From NCBI RefSeq assembly GCF_016124325.1, contig NZ_WGNY01000002.1:26901-90900 (forward strand): DNA of 64,000 bases. The letters run 5' to 3'. This DNA comes from Phenylobacterium sp. GTDB lineage: Bacteria > Pseudomonadota > Alphaproteobacteria > Caulobacterales > Caulobacteraceae. Shown here in pieces: positions 26,108-34,025 of this stretch. The stretch's first letter is position 1; each line of letters begins with the position of its first letter. The translations under genes were made by a program, and so were the position numbers. The notes under the pieces were generated by a model. The model did not search any database. It was not told the DNA's origin and saw nothing but the letters and a program-made list of their open reading frames with translations.

Positions 26108-27559
26108 CTAGTCCGCGAAGAGCGCGGCGAACTGCTGGCGCAGCAGGTTCTTCTGCACCTTGCCCATGGTGTTCTTCGGCAGCGCGTCGACGAAGACGAT
26201 CTTCTTCGGCGCCTTGTAGGCCGCGAGCTGGCGGCGGGCCTCGGCGATCAGGGCCGCCTCGTCGCCCTCACCCATGACCACCGCCACCACGCCCTCGCCG
26301 AAATCCTTGTGCGGAACGCCGATGACCGCGCTCTCGGTCACGCCCGGCAGTTCGTCGAGCACCAGCTCGACCTCCTTGGGATAGACGTTGTAGCCGCCCG
26401 AGATGATCAGGTCCTTGGCCCGGCCCGAGATCCAGACGCGGCCGTCGGGGTCGCGCCGGCCGACATCGCCGGTAATGAAGAAGCCGTCCTTCGTGAACTC
26501 CTCGGCGGTCTTCTCGGGCATCCGCCAGTAGCCGGAGAAGACGCTGGGCCCCTTGATCTCGATGACGCCTGTCGCTCCTCCCTCGCTTGCGGGGGAGGTG
26601 TCGGCGGAGCCGACGGAGGGGGCGGCGCCGCCGACCCGCAGCTCGACGCCCGGCAGCGGATAGCCCACCGAGCCCGCCACCCGTTCGCCGTCCAGCGGGT
26701 TGGTGGTGATGATCACCGCCTCGCTCATGCCGTAGCGCTCCAGGATGCGCTGGCCGGTGCGCGCCTCGAACTCGGCGAAGGTCGACGGCAGCAGGGGCGC
26801 CGAGCCCGAGATGAACAGGCGCACGTTCGCCGCGCTCTCGCGGGTGAACCCCGGGTTGGCCAGCAGGCGGGTGTAGAAGGTTGGCACGCCCATCAGCACC
26901 GTGGCGCGCTTCAGGCCCGCCAGCACCTCGGCGTCCGAGAACCGGGGCAGCCAGACCATCGGGCAGCCCGACAGCAGCGCGCAGTGCAGCGCCACGAACA
27001 GGCCGTGGACGTGGAACACCGGCAGGGCGTGCAGAAGCACGTCGTCGGGCGTGAAGCCCCAGGCCTGGTGCAGGGCCAGGGCGTTGTTGGCCAGGTTGCC
27101 GTGGCTCAGCATCGCGCCCTTGGAGCGCCCCGTCGTGCCGGAGGTGTAGATCAGCGAGGCCAGGTCGTCGGCGGCCCGCGCGACCGTCGCCTCCAGCGGC
27201 GGATGGCGCCGGGCCTCGGCCACCCAGGCGGGCGGATCGGTCACGAAGGCCTTGGGCTCGGCGTCGCCCAGGAAGTAATCCACCTCGGCCGAGGTGTAGG
27301 CCGAATTGAGCGGCAGGAAGACCGCCCCGGCCTTCAGCACCCCCAGATAGACCATGATGACCTCGGGGCTCTTCTCGGCCTGGAGGGCGATGCGGTCGCC
27401 GGGCGCGACGCCCTCGGCGACGAGGCGGCCGGCGACGTGGGCCGCGCCGGCTTCGAGGTCGCCGTAGCTGATCGCCGTCCCGTCGCCGAGCAGGAAGCAC
27501 GGCTGCGAGCGGTCCTTCGGAAAGCGGCTGGCGAGCAGGTCGTAGAGGTTCTCGGACAT
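26108..27559 (-). CDS. Malonyl-CoA synthetase (MatB)-like acyl-CoA ligase
   Basis: 483 residues from ATG 27559, with AAGGG upstream. It is an AMP-forming CoA ligase: LIYTSGTTGRSKGAMLSHGNL P-loop, ERYGMSEA adenine motif, ITGDVGRRDPDGRVWISGRAKDLI hinge and the catalytic Lys in PKNTMGKVQK. MSENLYDLLASRFPKD and VFSGYWRMPEKTAEEF resemble MatB, which makes malonyl-CoA from malonate. Residues between the V of ELRV and VIEIKGP are encoded by a repeat-type palindrome, an unusual in-frame insertion or replacement. It is divergent from the amidase gene (41 bases). Confidence 0.88.
   Translation of the reverse strand: MSENLYDLLASRFPKDRSQPCFLLGDGTAISYGDLEAGAAHVAGRLVAEGVAPGDRIALQAEKSPEVIMVYLGVLKAGAVFLPLNSAYTSAEVDYFLGDAEPKAFVTDPPAWVAEARRHPPLEATVARAADDLASLIYTSGTTGRSKGAMLSHGNLANNALALHQAWGFTPDDVLLHALPVFHVHGLFVALHCALLSGCPMVWLPRFSDAEVLAGLKRATVLMGVPTFYTRLLANPGFTRESAANVRLFISGSAPLLPSTFAEFEARTGQRILERYGMSEAVIITTNPLDGERVAGSVGYPLPGVELRVGGAAPSVGSADTSPASEGGATGVIEIKGPSVFSGYWRMPEKTAEEFTKDGFFITGDVGRRDPDGRVWISGRAKDLIISGGYNVYPKEVELVLDELPGVTESAVIGVPHKDFGEGVVAVVMGEGDEAALIAEARRQLAAYKAPKKIVFVDALPKNTMGKVQKNLLRQQFAALFAD
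26576..26622. repeat. REP-like palindrome inside the acyl-CoA ligase coding region
   Basis: Two adjacent hairpins: CCTCCC (26577-26582) with GGGAGG (26593-26598), and TCGGC (26601-26605) with GCCGA (26609-26613), followed by CGGAGGGGG. The paired 'CTCCC...GCAAGCGAGGGAG / GTCGGC...GCCGAC' pattern is that of intergenic palindromes I know from alphaproteobacterial genomes. Here it is read in frame as linker residues APSVGSADTSPASEGGA. Confidence 0.7.
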
Positions 27560-27600
27560 CGGCCCTTCCCTAGCCCATTTTCCGCGGCGATTGTCGCCCC

Positions 27601-28878
27601 ATGACTCCGCAGGACGCCCTGACACGCATCCGCCGCTACGACGGCCGGCTCAAGGCCTTCGTGCAGGTGTTCGATCCGCCGCTGGCCGGCGAGACGGCCG
27701 ACGGCCCGACGGTGGCCGTGAAGGACCTGATCGACATCGCGGGCGTCCCCACCGGCGGCGGCGCGCGCGTGCCCCTCGATCCCAAGCCGGCCCACAACGC
27801 CGTGGTGGTCGACCGGCTGCTTCAGGCCGGCTGCGCCATCGTCGGCAAGACCCAGACGGTCGAGCTGGCCTATGGCGGCTGGGGCACCAACCGCGCGGTC
27901 GGCGCGCCTTGGAACCCCTGGGACGCGGCGGTCCATCGCGCGCCCGGCGGCTCGTCCTCGGGTTCGGCGGTGGCCGTGGCGGCCGGCCTCTGCGACGCGG
28001 CCCTGGGCAGCGACACGGGCGGATCGGTGCGCATCCCGGCGGCGACCTGCGGGGTGGTGGGTCTGAAGCCCGGCCGCGGCCTCGTCAGCCTCAAGGGCGT
28101 GCATCCGCTCAGCCCCTCGCTCGACACGGTGGGCGCCCTGGCTCCGGACGTCGCCACGGCGGCGCGCGTCCTGGCGGTGATCTCGGGGCCGGATGGCGTG
28201 TCGGCCACACGCGAGCCGTTCGATGCGCGCGCGGCGCTGTCCGCCGACGTGACCGGCTGCCGCGTGGCGGCCATGCCGCTCCAGGAACTGGGCGCGCTCG
28301 ATCCCGATGTCGCCCGCCTCTACGCCGAGGGGCTGGAGCGGCTGGCCGGCGCCGGGGTCCGCGTCGAGACGGCCCGCCCGCCCCAGGCGCTGGAGCAGTC
28401 GTTCACGCCCAACGGCATGCTGATGTCGGGCGAAGGCTGGCGGATCTGGCGCGAGCGGATCGAGGCGCACGCCGAGGTGATGGACCCCTGGATCGTCCGC
28501 CGCTTCGAAGCCGGCCGCGAGGTGAGCGACGAGCGCCTGGCCGAGGCGCACCTGCGCCGCGCGGCCGACCAGGCCGAGTTCCACGCCTGGCTGGGCGGCT
28601 TCCACGCGATGATCTCGCCCACCTGCCCGATCCCCGGCCCGCCGATGGACGCGATCGACGAGACCACCTCGCCGCTCAGCCGCCTCACGCGGGCGGCCAA
28701 CTACCTCGACCTGCCGGCCATCAGCGTCCCTTGCGGCCTCACGCGGGAGGGCCTGCCCGTGGGCTTTCAGGTGATCGGCCGCCCTCGCGACGAGGCGGGC
28801 GTCGTGGCCCTGGGCGCGGCCTTCGAGAAGGTGTCAGGCTGGAACGGCCGGCGGCCCGACCTGAGCGGGTTCGGCTAG
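27601..28878 (+). CDS. Amidase signature family hydrolase
   Basis: 425 residues from ATG 27601. The Ser-cisSer-Lys triad is visible: Lys41 in VAVKDLID, the cis-Ser in APGGSSSGSA (about 118-120) and the nucleophile Ser142 in GSDTGGSVRIPA. The closing ANYLDLPAISVPCGL segment is also conserved. It hydrolyses amides; substrates in this family range from indole-acetamide to glutamyl-tRNA, but the size and lack of GatB/GatC neighbours exclude a Gln-tRNA amidotransferase role. The divergent ligase could act on the same carboxylic acid. Confidence 0.92.
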   Translation: MTPQDALTRIRRYDGRLKAFVQVFDPPLAGETADGPTVAVKDLIDIAGVPTGGGARVPLDPKPAHNAVVVDRLLQAGCAIVGKTQTVELAYGGWGTNRAVGAPWNPWDAAVHRAPGGSSSGSAVAVAAGLCDAALGSDTGGSVRIPAATCGVVGLKPGRGLVSLKGVHPLSPSLDTVGALAPDVATAARVLAVISGPDGVSATREPFDARAALSADVTGCRVAAMPLQELGALDPDVARLYAEGLERLAGAGVRVETARPPQALEQSFTPNGMLMSGEGWRIWRERIEAHAEVMDPWIVRRFEAGREVSDERLAEAHLRRAADQAEFHAWLGGFHAMISPTCPIPGPPMDAIDETTSPLSRLTRAANYLDLPAISVPCGLTREGLPVGFQVIGRPRDEAGVVALGAAFEKVSGWNGRRPDLSGFG

Positions 28879-28894
28879 GGTCTGCACTCGATGC

Positions 28895-29019
28895 CGTTCG
28901 TCCCGGCGAGGGCCGGGACCCAGATGGAAAGCGTCCGATGTGGGCTCTGGAAGCTCCGCGGCCGTCCAATCCACATCTGCGTTCGAGATCTGGATCCCGG
29001 CCTTCGCTGGGATGAGCGG
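28895..29019. repeat. Inverted pair of REP-like palindromes (family C)
   Basis: The left arm contains CGTCCCGGCGAGGGCCGGGA followed by CCCAGAT. The right arm, on the minus strand, contains CATCCCAGCGAAGGCCGGGA followed by TCCAGATC. The unit lies between the convergent amidase and PAP2 genes and could terminate both. Confidence 0.75.
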
Positions 29020-29057
29020 ATGTCGTTGAACTCGCCGCCTGCGGACTGAGTCTCCCG

Positions 29058-29765
29058 CTAGCCCCTGACCTTGCCGCCCGCGGCGCGCAGGGCCAGCCAG
29101 CCGGCCAGGGCCCACATCGAGCCCAGGCACCAGCCGGCCAGCACGTCGCTCGGCCAGTGGACGCCCAGATAGACCCGGCTCACGCCCACGCCGGCCAGGA
29201 TCACGCCGGCGACGACATAGACCAGGGCCTTGGTCCGACGGCGGGTCTCCAGACTGGCGATCAGCATCGCCAGCGTCAGCCAGGTCGCCGCCGACAGCGT
29301 CGAATGCCCGCTCGGGAAGCTGCCCGAGTAGACATAGACCTCGTGCGGCACGAGGTCGGGCCGGGGCCGATGGTAGAAGGCCTTGGTGAAGTTGCTGGAC
29401 GCCCAGGCCGCCAGCACGGCGCCCGCCATCACCGCGGCATGCCGCCAGCGCCGGTGGAAGGCGAAGGCGAGCACGGCCACCACCGTCACCACCGTCACCA
29501 GGGTCGTCCCGCCCAGGGCGGTCACGTCGCGCACGGCCTCCTCGATCCCCCGGCTGCCGATGGGATCGTCCGGGTGGCCGGGGGTGCGGAACATCAGGAT
29601 CAGGCGCCGGTCGACGTCGCCGGTCTCGCCCTCCAGCATCTCGCCGCCCAGGGTGAGGAACGCCCACAGGGCCCCCGCGGCGAGGGCCATGCCCGCCAGG
29701 ACGCGGGCCTCGAAACGGCGAAGGAACAGCCAGATACGCTGGAACGGATTCTTGGACGCGGTCAT
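29058..29765 (-). CDS. PAP2-family phosphatase
   Basis: 235 residues with all three acid-phosphatase motifs: KAFYHRPRPDL, SFPSGHSTLS and SRVYLGVHWPSDVLAG. Several membrane segments are present, including MALAAGALWAFLTLGG at the N-terminus and AGWCLGSMWALAGWLAL at the C-terminus. Members dephosphorylate phosphatidate, undecaprenyl pyrophosphate or lipid A on the periplasmic side; a specific substrate is not evident. The 58-codon gene starts upstream on the same strand and ends 37 bases before this ATG, so co-transcription is possible. Confidence 0.9.
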   Translation of the reverse strand: MTASKNPFQRIWLFLRRFEARVLAGMALAAGALWAFLTLGGEMLEGETGDVDRRLILMFRTPGHPDDPIGSRGIEEAVRDVTALGGTTLVTVVTVVAVLAFAFHRRWRHAAVMAGAVLAAWASSNFTKAFYHRPRPDLVPHEVYVYSGSFPSGHSTLSAATWLTLAMLIASLETRRRTKALVYVVAGVILAGVGVSRVYLGVHWPSDVLAGWCLGSMWALAGWLALRAAGGKVRG

Positions 29766-29802
29766 CGGCGCGGACGTTAGGCGCCGCCGCCGCTCGGGGC
29801 AA

Positions 29803-29979
29803 TCAGGCGGCCAGCCCGGTCCCGGCCTGTCGCAGCGTCAGTTCCACCGCCGCCTGGGCGGCGTCGCGGGAGCCGTTGGCTCCGTCGGCCACCGTCACGC
29901 CATCCTCGTCGTAGACGCACCAGCGCCAGCCGTCCTCGTCCTGGCAGAGCGAGTAGGCGAACGACCGCGATTCCGTCAT
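29803..29979 (-). CDS. Small hypothetical protein (58 residues)
   Basis: A short gene from ATG 29979 with GGAGG placed 7 bases upstream, ending at TGA 29803. The product starts MTESRSFAYSLCQDEDGWRW, continues CVYDEDGVTVADGANGSRDA and ends in a helix rich in Ala and Gln. The pattern (a two- or three-stranded sheet with DGWRW then a helix) looks like a compact independent domain. No known family is recognised. Upstream lie a TTTCGCGCTGCACAACA box and a TCGCAAATGCGA palindrome. Confidence 0.6.
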   Translation of the reverse strand: MTESRSFAYSLCQDEDGWRWCVYDEDGVTVADGANGSRDAAQAAVELTLRQAGTGLAA

Positions 29980-30027
29980 CACCGTCCTCCAGCATTACGG
30001 CTGGTGAACTTGGATCGGAGCAGGAAG

Positions 30028-30062
30028 TTTCGCGCTGCACAACATTCTTCTCGCAAATGCGA
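30028..30062. promoter_or_regulatory. TGC-rich box and palindrome upstream of the 58-codon gene
   Basis: TTTCGCGCTGCACAACA (30028-30044) is followed by TCGCAAATGCGA (30051-30062, arms TCGCA/TGCGA). Closely related boxes occur at 38982-38997 and 35198-35242. A TGC-rich operator, of the general sort described for PhaR-like regulators, is possible. Confidence 0.35.
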
Positions 30063-30085
30063 ACATAGCTCGCGCGTAAGGCGAT

Positions 30086-31228
30086 TTATGCCTCGTCGAG
30101 AAGCGTCTTGCCCGCCTCGCGCACATCCGCGCAGCCCGTCAGGATCATGGCGACAGCCAGTTCGGCCCGCAGGACGTCGAGCATCTTGGCGACCGCCGAC
30201 TCGCCTCCGGCGCCCAGCGCCCAGGCCCAGGCGCGGCCCACGAAACAGGCCTTGGCGCCCAGCGCCAGCGCCTTCAGCACGTCGAGGCCCGAACGGACCC
30301 CGCCGTCCATATAGACCTCGAGGTCATTCCCGACGGCGTCCGCGATCCGCGGCAGGGCCGAGATCGACGAACGCACCCCGTCGAGCTGTCGGCCGCCGTG
30401 GTTCGACACCACCAGTCCCTGCGCGCCGGCCTTCGCCGCGGCCTTCGCATCCTCTGGATCGAGCACGCCCTTGACCACGATCGGCCCGTCCCAGCTCTCC
30501 CGCACCCAGTCGAGCTCCTTCCAGGTGACCGAGCGGTCGAAGTTTCGGGAGATCCAGGCCAGGAAGTCGGTGACGCGCCGGCTCTCCTTCACCGCCCCGG
30601 CGACCGAGCCCAGGGTATGCGGCCGGCCGTTGATCCCCACGTCCCAGGTCCAGGCCGGATGGGTCACCCCGTCCCAGAGCTGGGTCATCGCCTGCTGCAG
30701 GCGGCTTCCGCCCGTGAAGCCCGACCGGATGTCGCGATAGCGCGAGCCCGGCAGCGGCAGGTCGACCGTGAACACCAGCACCGGGCAGCCCGCCGCCTTG
30801 GCCCGGGCCAGCAGCTCGCGCATGTAGCCCCGGTCCTTCAGCATGTAGAGCTGGAACCACGGCGGCGTGCCGGTGGCCGCGACCTCCTCGATCGAGCAGA
30901 CCCCCACGGTGGACAGGCAGAAGGGCACGCCGGCCGCGCTGGCCGCGCGGATGGCCTGGGTCTCGCCGCGCCGCCCGTACATGCCGGCCATGCCCACCGG
31001 CGCGAGGCCGACCGGCATCTGCAGCGTCTGGCCCAACGTCTCGACGCTCATGTTGATCTTGGTCATGTCGCGCATGACCCGCTGGCGCAGGGCGATCGCC
31101 TCCAGGTCCTCGACGTTCCGGCGCAGCGTCACCTCGGCGTAGGAGCCGCCGTCGATGTATTCGAAGAAGATGTTGGGCAGGCGCCGCCGCGCGAGCTCGC
31201 GATAGTCCGAAACCGAAGCTGCGCGCAT
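30086..31228 (-). CDS. lldD: FMN-dependent alpha-hydroxy-acid dehydrogenase (L-lactate dehydrogenase-like)
   Basis: 380 residues from ATG 31228. An N-terminal YRELARRRLPNIFFEYIDGGSY, FMN-binding MPVGLAPVGMAGMYG and the catalytic SNHGGRQLDGV with DGGVRSGLDVLKALALGAKA identify the LldD/glycolate-oxidase family. It oxidises an L-2-hydroxy acid (probably L-lactate) to the keto acid and feeds electrons to quinone. The long loop around residues 180-210 fits a membrane-associated L-lactate dehydrogenase, but mandelate or glycolate oxidation cannot be excluded. No lldR or lldP gene is adjacent. Confidence 0.85.
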   Translation of the reverse strand: MRAASVSDYRELARRRLPNIFFEYIDGGSYAEVTLRRNVEDLEAIALRQRVMRDMTKINMSVETLGQTLQMPVGLAPVGMAGMYGRRGETQAIRAASAAGVPFCLSTVGVCSIEEVAATGTPPWFQLYMLKDRGYMRELLARAKAAGCPVLVFTVDLPLPGSRYRDIRSGFTGGSRLQQAMTQLWDGVTHPAWTWDVGINGRPHTLGSVAGAVKESRRVTDFLAWISRNFDRSVTWKELDWVRESWDGPIVVKGVLDPEDAKAAAKAGAQGLVVSNHGGRQLDGVRSSISALPRIADAVGNDLEVYMDGGVRSGLDVLKALALGAKACFVGRAWAWALGAGGESAVAKMLDVLRAELAVAMILTGCADVREAGKTLLDEA

Positions 31229-31285
31229 CCGTCAGGCCCTCCCGCCGCCGGTTTTGGAGCCCCGGCGGCGGCCGCGCAAGGTTCA

Positions 31286-31401
31286 GAGCCCGTCAGGGTG
31301 AAGTGGGAACCGGTTCACCCGCCCGGACGGGCTCTACACTTTTGAAGATCGAGCCTTATCGTCCGGATCAAGTGGGCCCACTTGATCCGGGAAGGCTCTA
31401 G
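31286..31401. repeat. Nested palindromic element (family B, copy 1)
   Basis: Outer arms GAGCCCGTC (31286-31294) and GACGGGCTC enclose GGTGAA/TTCACC. A second hairpin follows, built on CCGGATCAAGTGGGCCC and its complement, flanked by GAGCCTT and AAGGCTC. A homologous copy is at 33911-34025. Its right end, GGCTCTAG, contains the TAG stop of the minus-strand gene ending at 31398. Confidence 0.8.
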
Positions 31402-32186
31402 GCTATAGCGGCGCCCACGGTGGCCGGCGGGGCCGGCGCCCGGTTGAGGGTGATCCAGACCTGGAAGCCACGGGCCACGACACGGCCCTCGCCGTCGTAG
31501 AGCGCGACGCCGGAAGTCTTCTTCCGCCCGCTGGCCTCGATCGGCCAGGCCAGGACGACGTAGTCCTCGCCGGTGCGGACCGGGCCGGTGATCTCGCCGG
31601 TCATGGTGCCCAGCAGGCCGCCGGGACGGCCCTCCTTCTCGATCCAGGCGAAGATTCCGGGACAGTCCAGCGCGGCCCAGACGATCTCGGAGGGAATCGA
31701 CCCGTCGGCCTCGGCGAAGGCCGCGTGCGGCGTCCAGACGCAGGCCACCACGCCGGGCTCGGCGCCGGCCAGCTGGCCCGGCAGCACGCGCAGGCCGTCG
31801 CCCTCCTCCCGCGTCGTGCTGCAGGTGAAGCACGGCGGATGGACCTGTTGCTCGAACGCCAGGCATCGCGCCCCGGCCTCCCGCGCCGGCGCCAGGCCCG
31901 GCGACGGCGGCGGTTCGGGCAGGTCCTGGCCGGCGGCCGTGGCCTGGCCGATGACGGCGCCGTCGGCGCCTGAGAGCACGGTGACGCCGTCGCGGGTCTC
32001 CAGGCTGAGGTCGGTGTCGAGGGGCGGCGGCGCGCGGAGCATCGAGGTCACCGGCCCGTCCAAGCTCTTGGCCAGCCCCTTGGCGAGCACGCCGCACACA
32101 TAGCCGCCGTTGCCGGAATTCGGCGGGCCGCGGAATTGGCGGCCGATCACGATCTTGCTCAAAACGGAAACGCCCATCCCAAACAT
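31398..32186 (-). CDS. Hotdog-fold thioesterase-like protein
   Basis: 262 residues from ATG 32186 (a downstream TTG would shorten it by eight). The N-terminal FRGPPNSGNGGYVCGVLA segment is typical of hotdog-fold proteins. A central HPPCFTCSTTREEGDGLRVLPG segment resembles a conserved CFxCxxxRxxGDGLR motif that I associate with a double-hotdog family. It probably acts on an acyl-CoA or acyl-phenolic substrate; no firm assignment. The stop codon lies inside a family B palindromic element. Confidence 0.6.
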   Translation of the reverse strand: MFGMGVSVLSKIVIGRQFRGPPNSGNGGYVCGVLAKGLAKSLDGPVTSMLRAPPPLDTDLSLETRDGVTVLSGADGAVIGQATAAGQDLPEPPPSPGLAPAREAGARCLAFEQQVHPPCFTCSTTREEGDGLRVLPGQLAGAEPGVVACVWTPHAAFAEADGSIPSEIVWAALDCPGIFAWIEKEGRPGGLLGTMTGEITGPVRTGEDYVVLAWPIEASGRKKTSGVALYDGEGRVVARGFQVWITLNRAPAPPATVGAAIA

Positions 32187-32319
32187 TCGAAAGAATGGGC
32201 CCGCTTTTTCACGCTCGCGCGGCGGAAGGGAAGCGAGAATTCGCCATCGCGGCGTTGGACCGCGGCGCCGGTCGCGCTAAAGGCAGGTTCCAGCGACGAC
32301 TCTCTCGACGGAGACAACG

Positions 32320-32652
32320 GTGAGCGACCGGATCGAACGACCCTGGGCCCTGATGCGCCATCACGCGGGCTGGGCCGACGTGTTCCACATCGAGAACGAG
32401 TCGGCCGACTCGATCACCGGCTTCTACCCCGACCGCGAGACGGTGGGGCCGCCCGTGAACTACTCGACCCGCGCGGTCCTCGCCCGCTATCCCACGCTGG
32501 AGGCCGCCCGGTCCGCGCGTGAAGGCGCGGTCGCCGAATGGCGCAAGCACGACGCGGCCGTCCGCGACGCCGAGACCGCGCTGCGCGCCGCCGAGAAGAT
32601 GCGGGAAGACGCCTGGCTGAACTCGCTGCGCGACGCGGCCGAGCGTAGCTAG
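32320..32652 (+). CDS. Hypothetical cytoplasmic protein (110 residues)
   Basis: Starts at GTG 32320 with GGAGA upstream. The first half is a mixed alpha/beta region (PWALMRHHAGWADVFHIENESADSI), and the second half is a charged helix (EGAVAEWRKHDAAVRDAETALRAAEKMRED) likely to form a coiled coil. No known domain is recognised. The stop overlaps the stop of the convergent cytochrome b gene by four bases. Confidence 0.6.
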   Translation: MSDRIERPWALMRHHAGWADVFHIENESADSITGFYPDRETVGPPVNYSTRAVLARYPTLEAARSAREGAVAEWRKHDAAVRDAETALRAAEKMREDAWLNSLRDAAERS

Positions 32653-33317
32653 AATCTAAAACCCTTCGAGGCGATCCAGGCGATCGCGGCCGCCAGCGCC
32701 GCGCCGAGGACGAAGCGCCACATCGGCGCGCGATCGAGCGCGGGATCGACCGCGAACCGGCGCTTGCCCGTGACCATCGCGCCGATCAGGTCGGTCCGCT
32801 TCCAGACGGCGTAGAAGACGATCGCCAGCAGGTGCAGCACCACGAGGGCCTGCAGCACCCGGAAGCTGAGCTCGTGCCATTCGGCGATCTGCCGGCCCAG
32901 CTCGAAACTGACCCGATCCGAGAGCGGGCCGCCCTCGAAGGCGTCGATGTCGATGGCGAACAGGCCGGTGACCACCTGGGCGACCAGGGTGGCCAGCAGC
33001 GCCAGGATGCTGAGCGCGCCCAGCGGATTGTGGCCGGGGGTTTCGGATCGCGCGCGGCTTCCCAGCGTCGCCAGATAGGCCAGGGTCGCCCGCGGCCCCT
33101 TCACGAAGCTGGAGAACCGGGCCGCGCCGCCGCCGGCGAACCCCCAGTAGATTCGGAACAGCACCAGGCCGATCACCGCATAGCCGGCCCACCGATGCCA
33201 GTTCAGGTGGTCGCCCGACGACCACCAGCAGAACGCGACGAGGCCGACCAGCAGCCAGTGGAACAGCCGGACGGGCCCATCCCAGAGACGGGCCCGCACG
33301 CCGCCCGGGGCGGCCAC
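32649..33317 (-). CDS. Cytochrome b561-type diheme membrane protein
   Basis: 222 residues from GTG 33317, sharing one base with the cytochrome c stop (TAGTG). Four membrane helices carry candidate haem His ligands: RLFHWLLVGLVAFCWW, LNWHRWAGYAVIGLVLFRIYWG, IAEWHELSFRVLQALVVLHLLAIVFYAV. WDGPVRLFHW is diagnostic of the bacterial b561/Ni,Fe-hydrogenase cytochrome b family. It probably exchanges electrons with the cytochrome c encoded just upstream, perhaps from the quinone pool. A final hydrophobic helix closes the protein. Confidence 0.88.
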   Translation of the reverse strand: MAAPGGVRARLWDGPVRLFHWLLVGLVAFCWWSSGDHLNWHRWAGYAVIGLVLFRIYWGFAGGGAARFSSFVKGPRATLAYLATLGSRARSETPGHNPLGALSILALLATLVAQVVTGLFAIDIDAFEGGPLSDRVSFELGRQIAEWHELSFRVLQALVVLHLLAIVFYAVWKRTDLIGAMVTGKRRFAVDPALDRAPMWRFVLGAALAAAIAWIASKGFRF

Positions 33318-33835
33318 TAGGACTTCTTCTCCTGGCGGTACTTGTCGTGGCAGCCCTTGCAGGCGCCGCCGGTCGGCCGCACCTGGGCCTTCACGGCGGC
33401 GATGTCGCCCGAGGCGGCGGCCTGGTTCAGCTTGGAGACCTGCACCTGCAGGGCCGAGGCCGCCGCCGTGAAGCCCGCCGCGTCGGTCCAGATGTCGGCC
33501 TTGGCCTCGCTCATCGGCCGGGCCTCCACGCCGCTGCCGCGCGGGAACCACGTGGGCAGCGAATTGGCCAGGCTCAGCATGGTCTGGGTGCTCGACTTGA
33601 CGACGGCCACGTCGGGCGAGCCCTTCCTGAGCTCGTCGTTCAGGCCCTTGAAGGTCTTGCCCAGCTTCTCGAAGTTTTCGTGGCGGACATAGGCCGCCCG
33701 GGTCGCCGGGCTCGGATTCTTGGGCATCGGATCGTCGTGGGCCAGCGCCACGCCGGCCACAGCCGCGCCTCCGATGACCGCGCCGATCGCCGCCGCGATC
33801 GCCAGCCTGGCCCCCCTGCTCGTCGTCGACGCCAT
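33317..33835 (-). CDS. Cytochrome c556-like (class II) protein
   Basis: 172 residues from ATG 33835, supported by AGGAAGGCGGAG; an ATG at 33874 lacks a ribosome-binding site. The signal peptide (RLAIAAAIGAVIGGAAVAGVALA) is cleaved near ALAHDD. The mature part is a four-helix class II cytochrome with the haem-binding CKGCH very near the C-terminus, where c' and c556 proteins carry it. It is translationally coupled to the b561 gene, so the two form a periplasmic/membrane electron-transfer pair. A second c556-like protein is encoded at 55346. Confidence 0.9.
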   Translation of the reverse strand: MASTTSRGARLAIAAAIGAVIGGAAVAGVALAHDDPMPKNPSPATRAAYVRHENFEKLGKTFKGLNDELRKGSPDVAVVKSSTQTMLSLANSLPTWFPRGSGVEARPMSEAKADIWTDAAGFTAAASALQVQVSKLNQAAASGDIAAVKAQVRPTGGACKGCHDKYRQEKKS

Positions 33836-33910
33836 CGGCTCCGCCTTCCTGATCCCCACTGTGCCGGTGGACATTGCAAGGCCGAGCGCGCCCGCGTCAA
33901 CGCCTCGCTG

Positions 33911-34025
33911 GAGCCGTCAGGATGAAGCGGATGCCGGTTCACCCGTCCGGGCGGGCTCCACAGGATTGAAGATCGGGGCTTCCCGCCCGGATCAGGTGAT
34001 CCCCCCTGACCGGGGATGGCTCTAG
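33911..34025. repeat. Nested palindromic element (family B, copy 2)
   Basis: Homologous to 31286-31401: GAGCCGTCAGG, TGCCGGTTCACCCG, GGGCGGGCTCCACA, ATTGAAGATCGGGG, CCCGGATCAGG, ending GGCTCTAG. The terminal CTAG contains the TAG stop of the sugar transferase gene ending at 34022. Confidence 0.8.
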
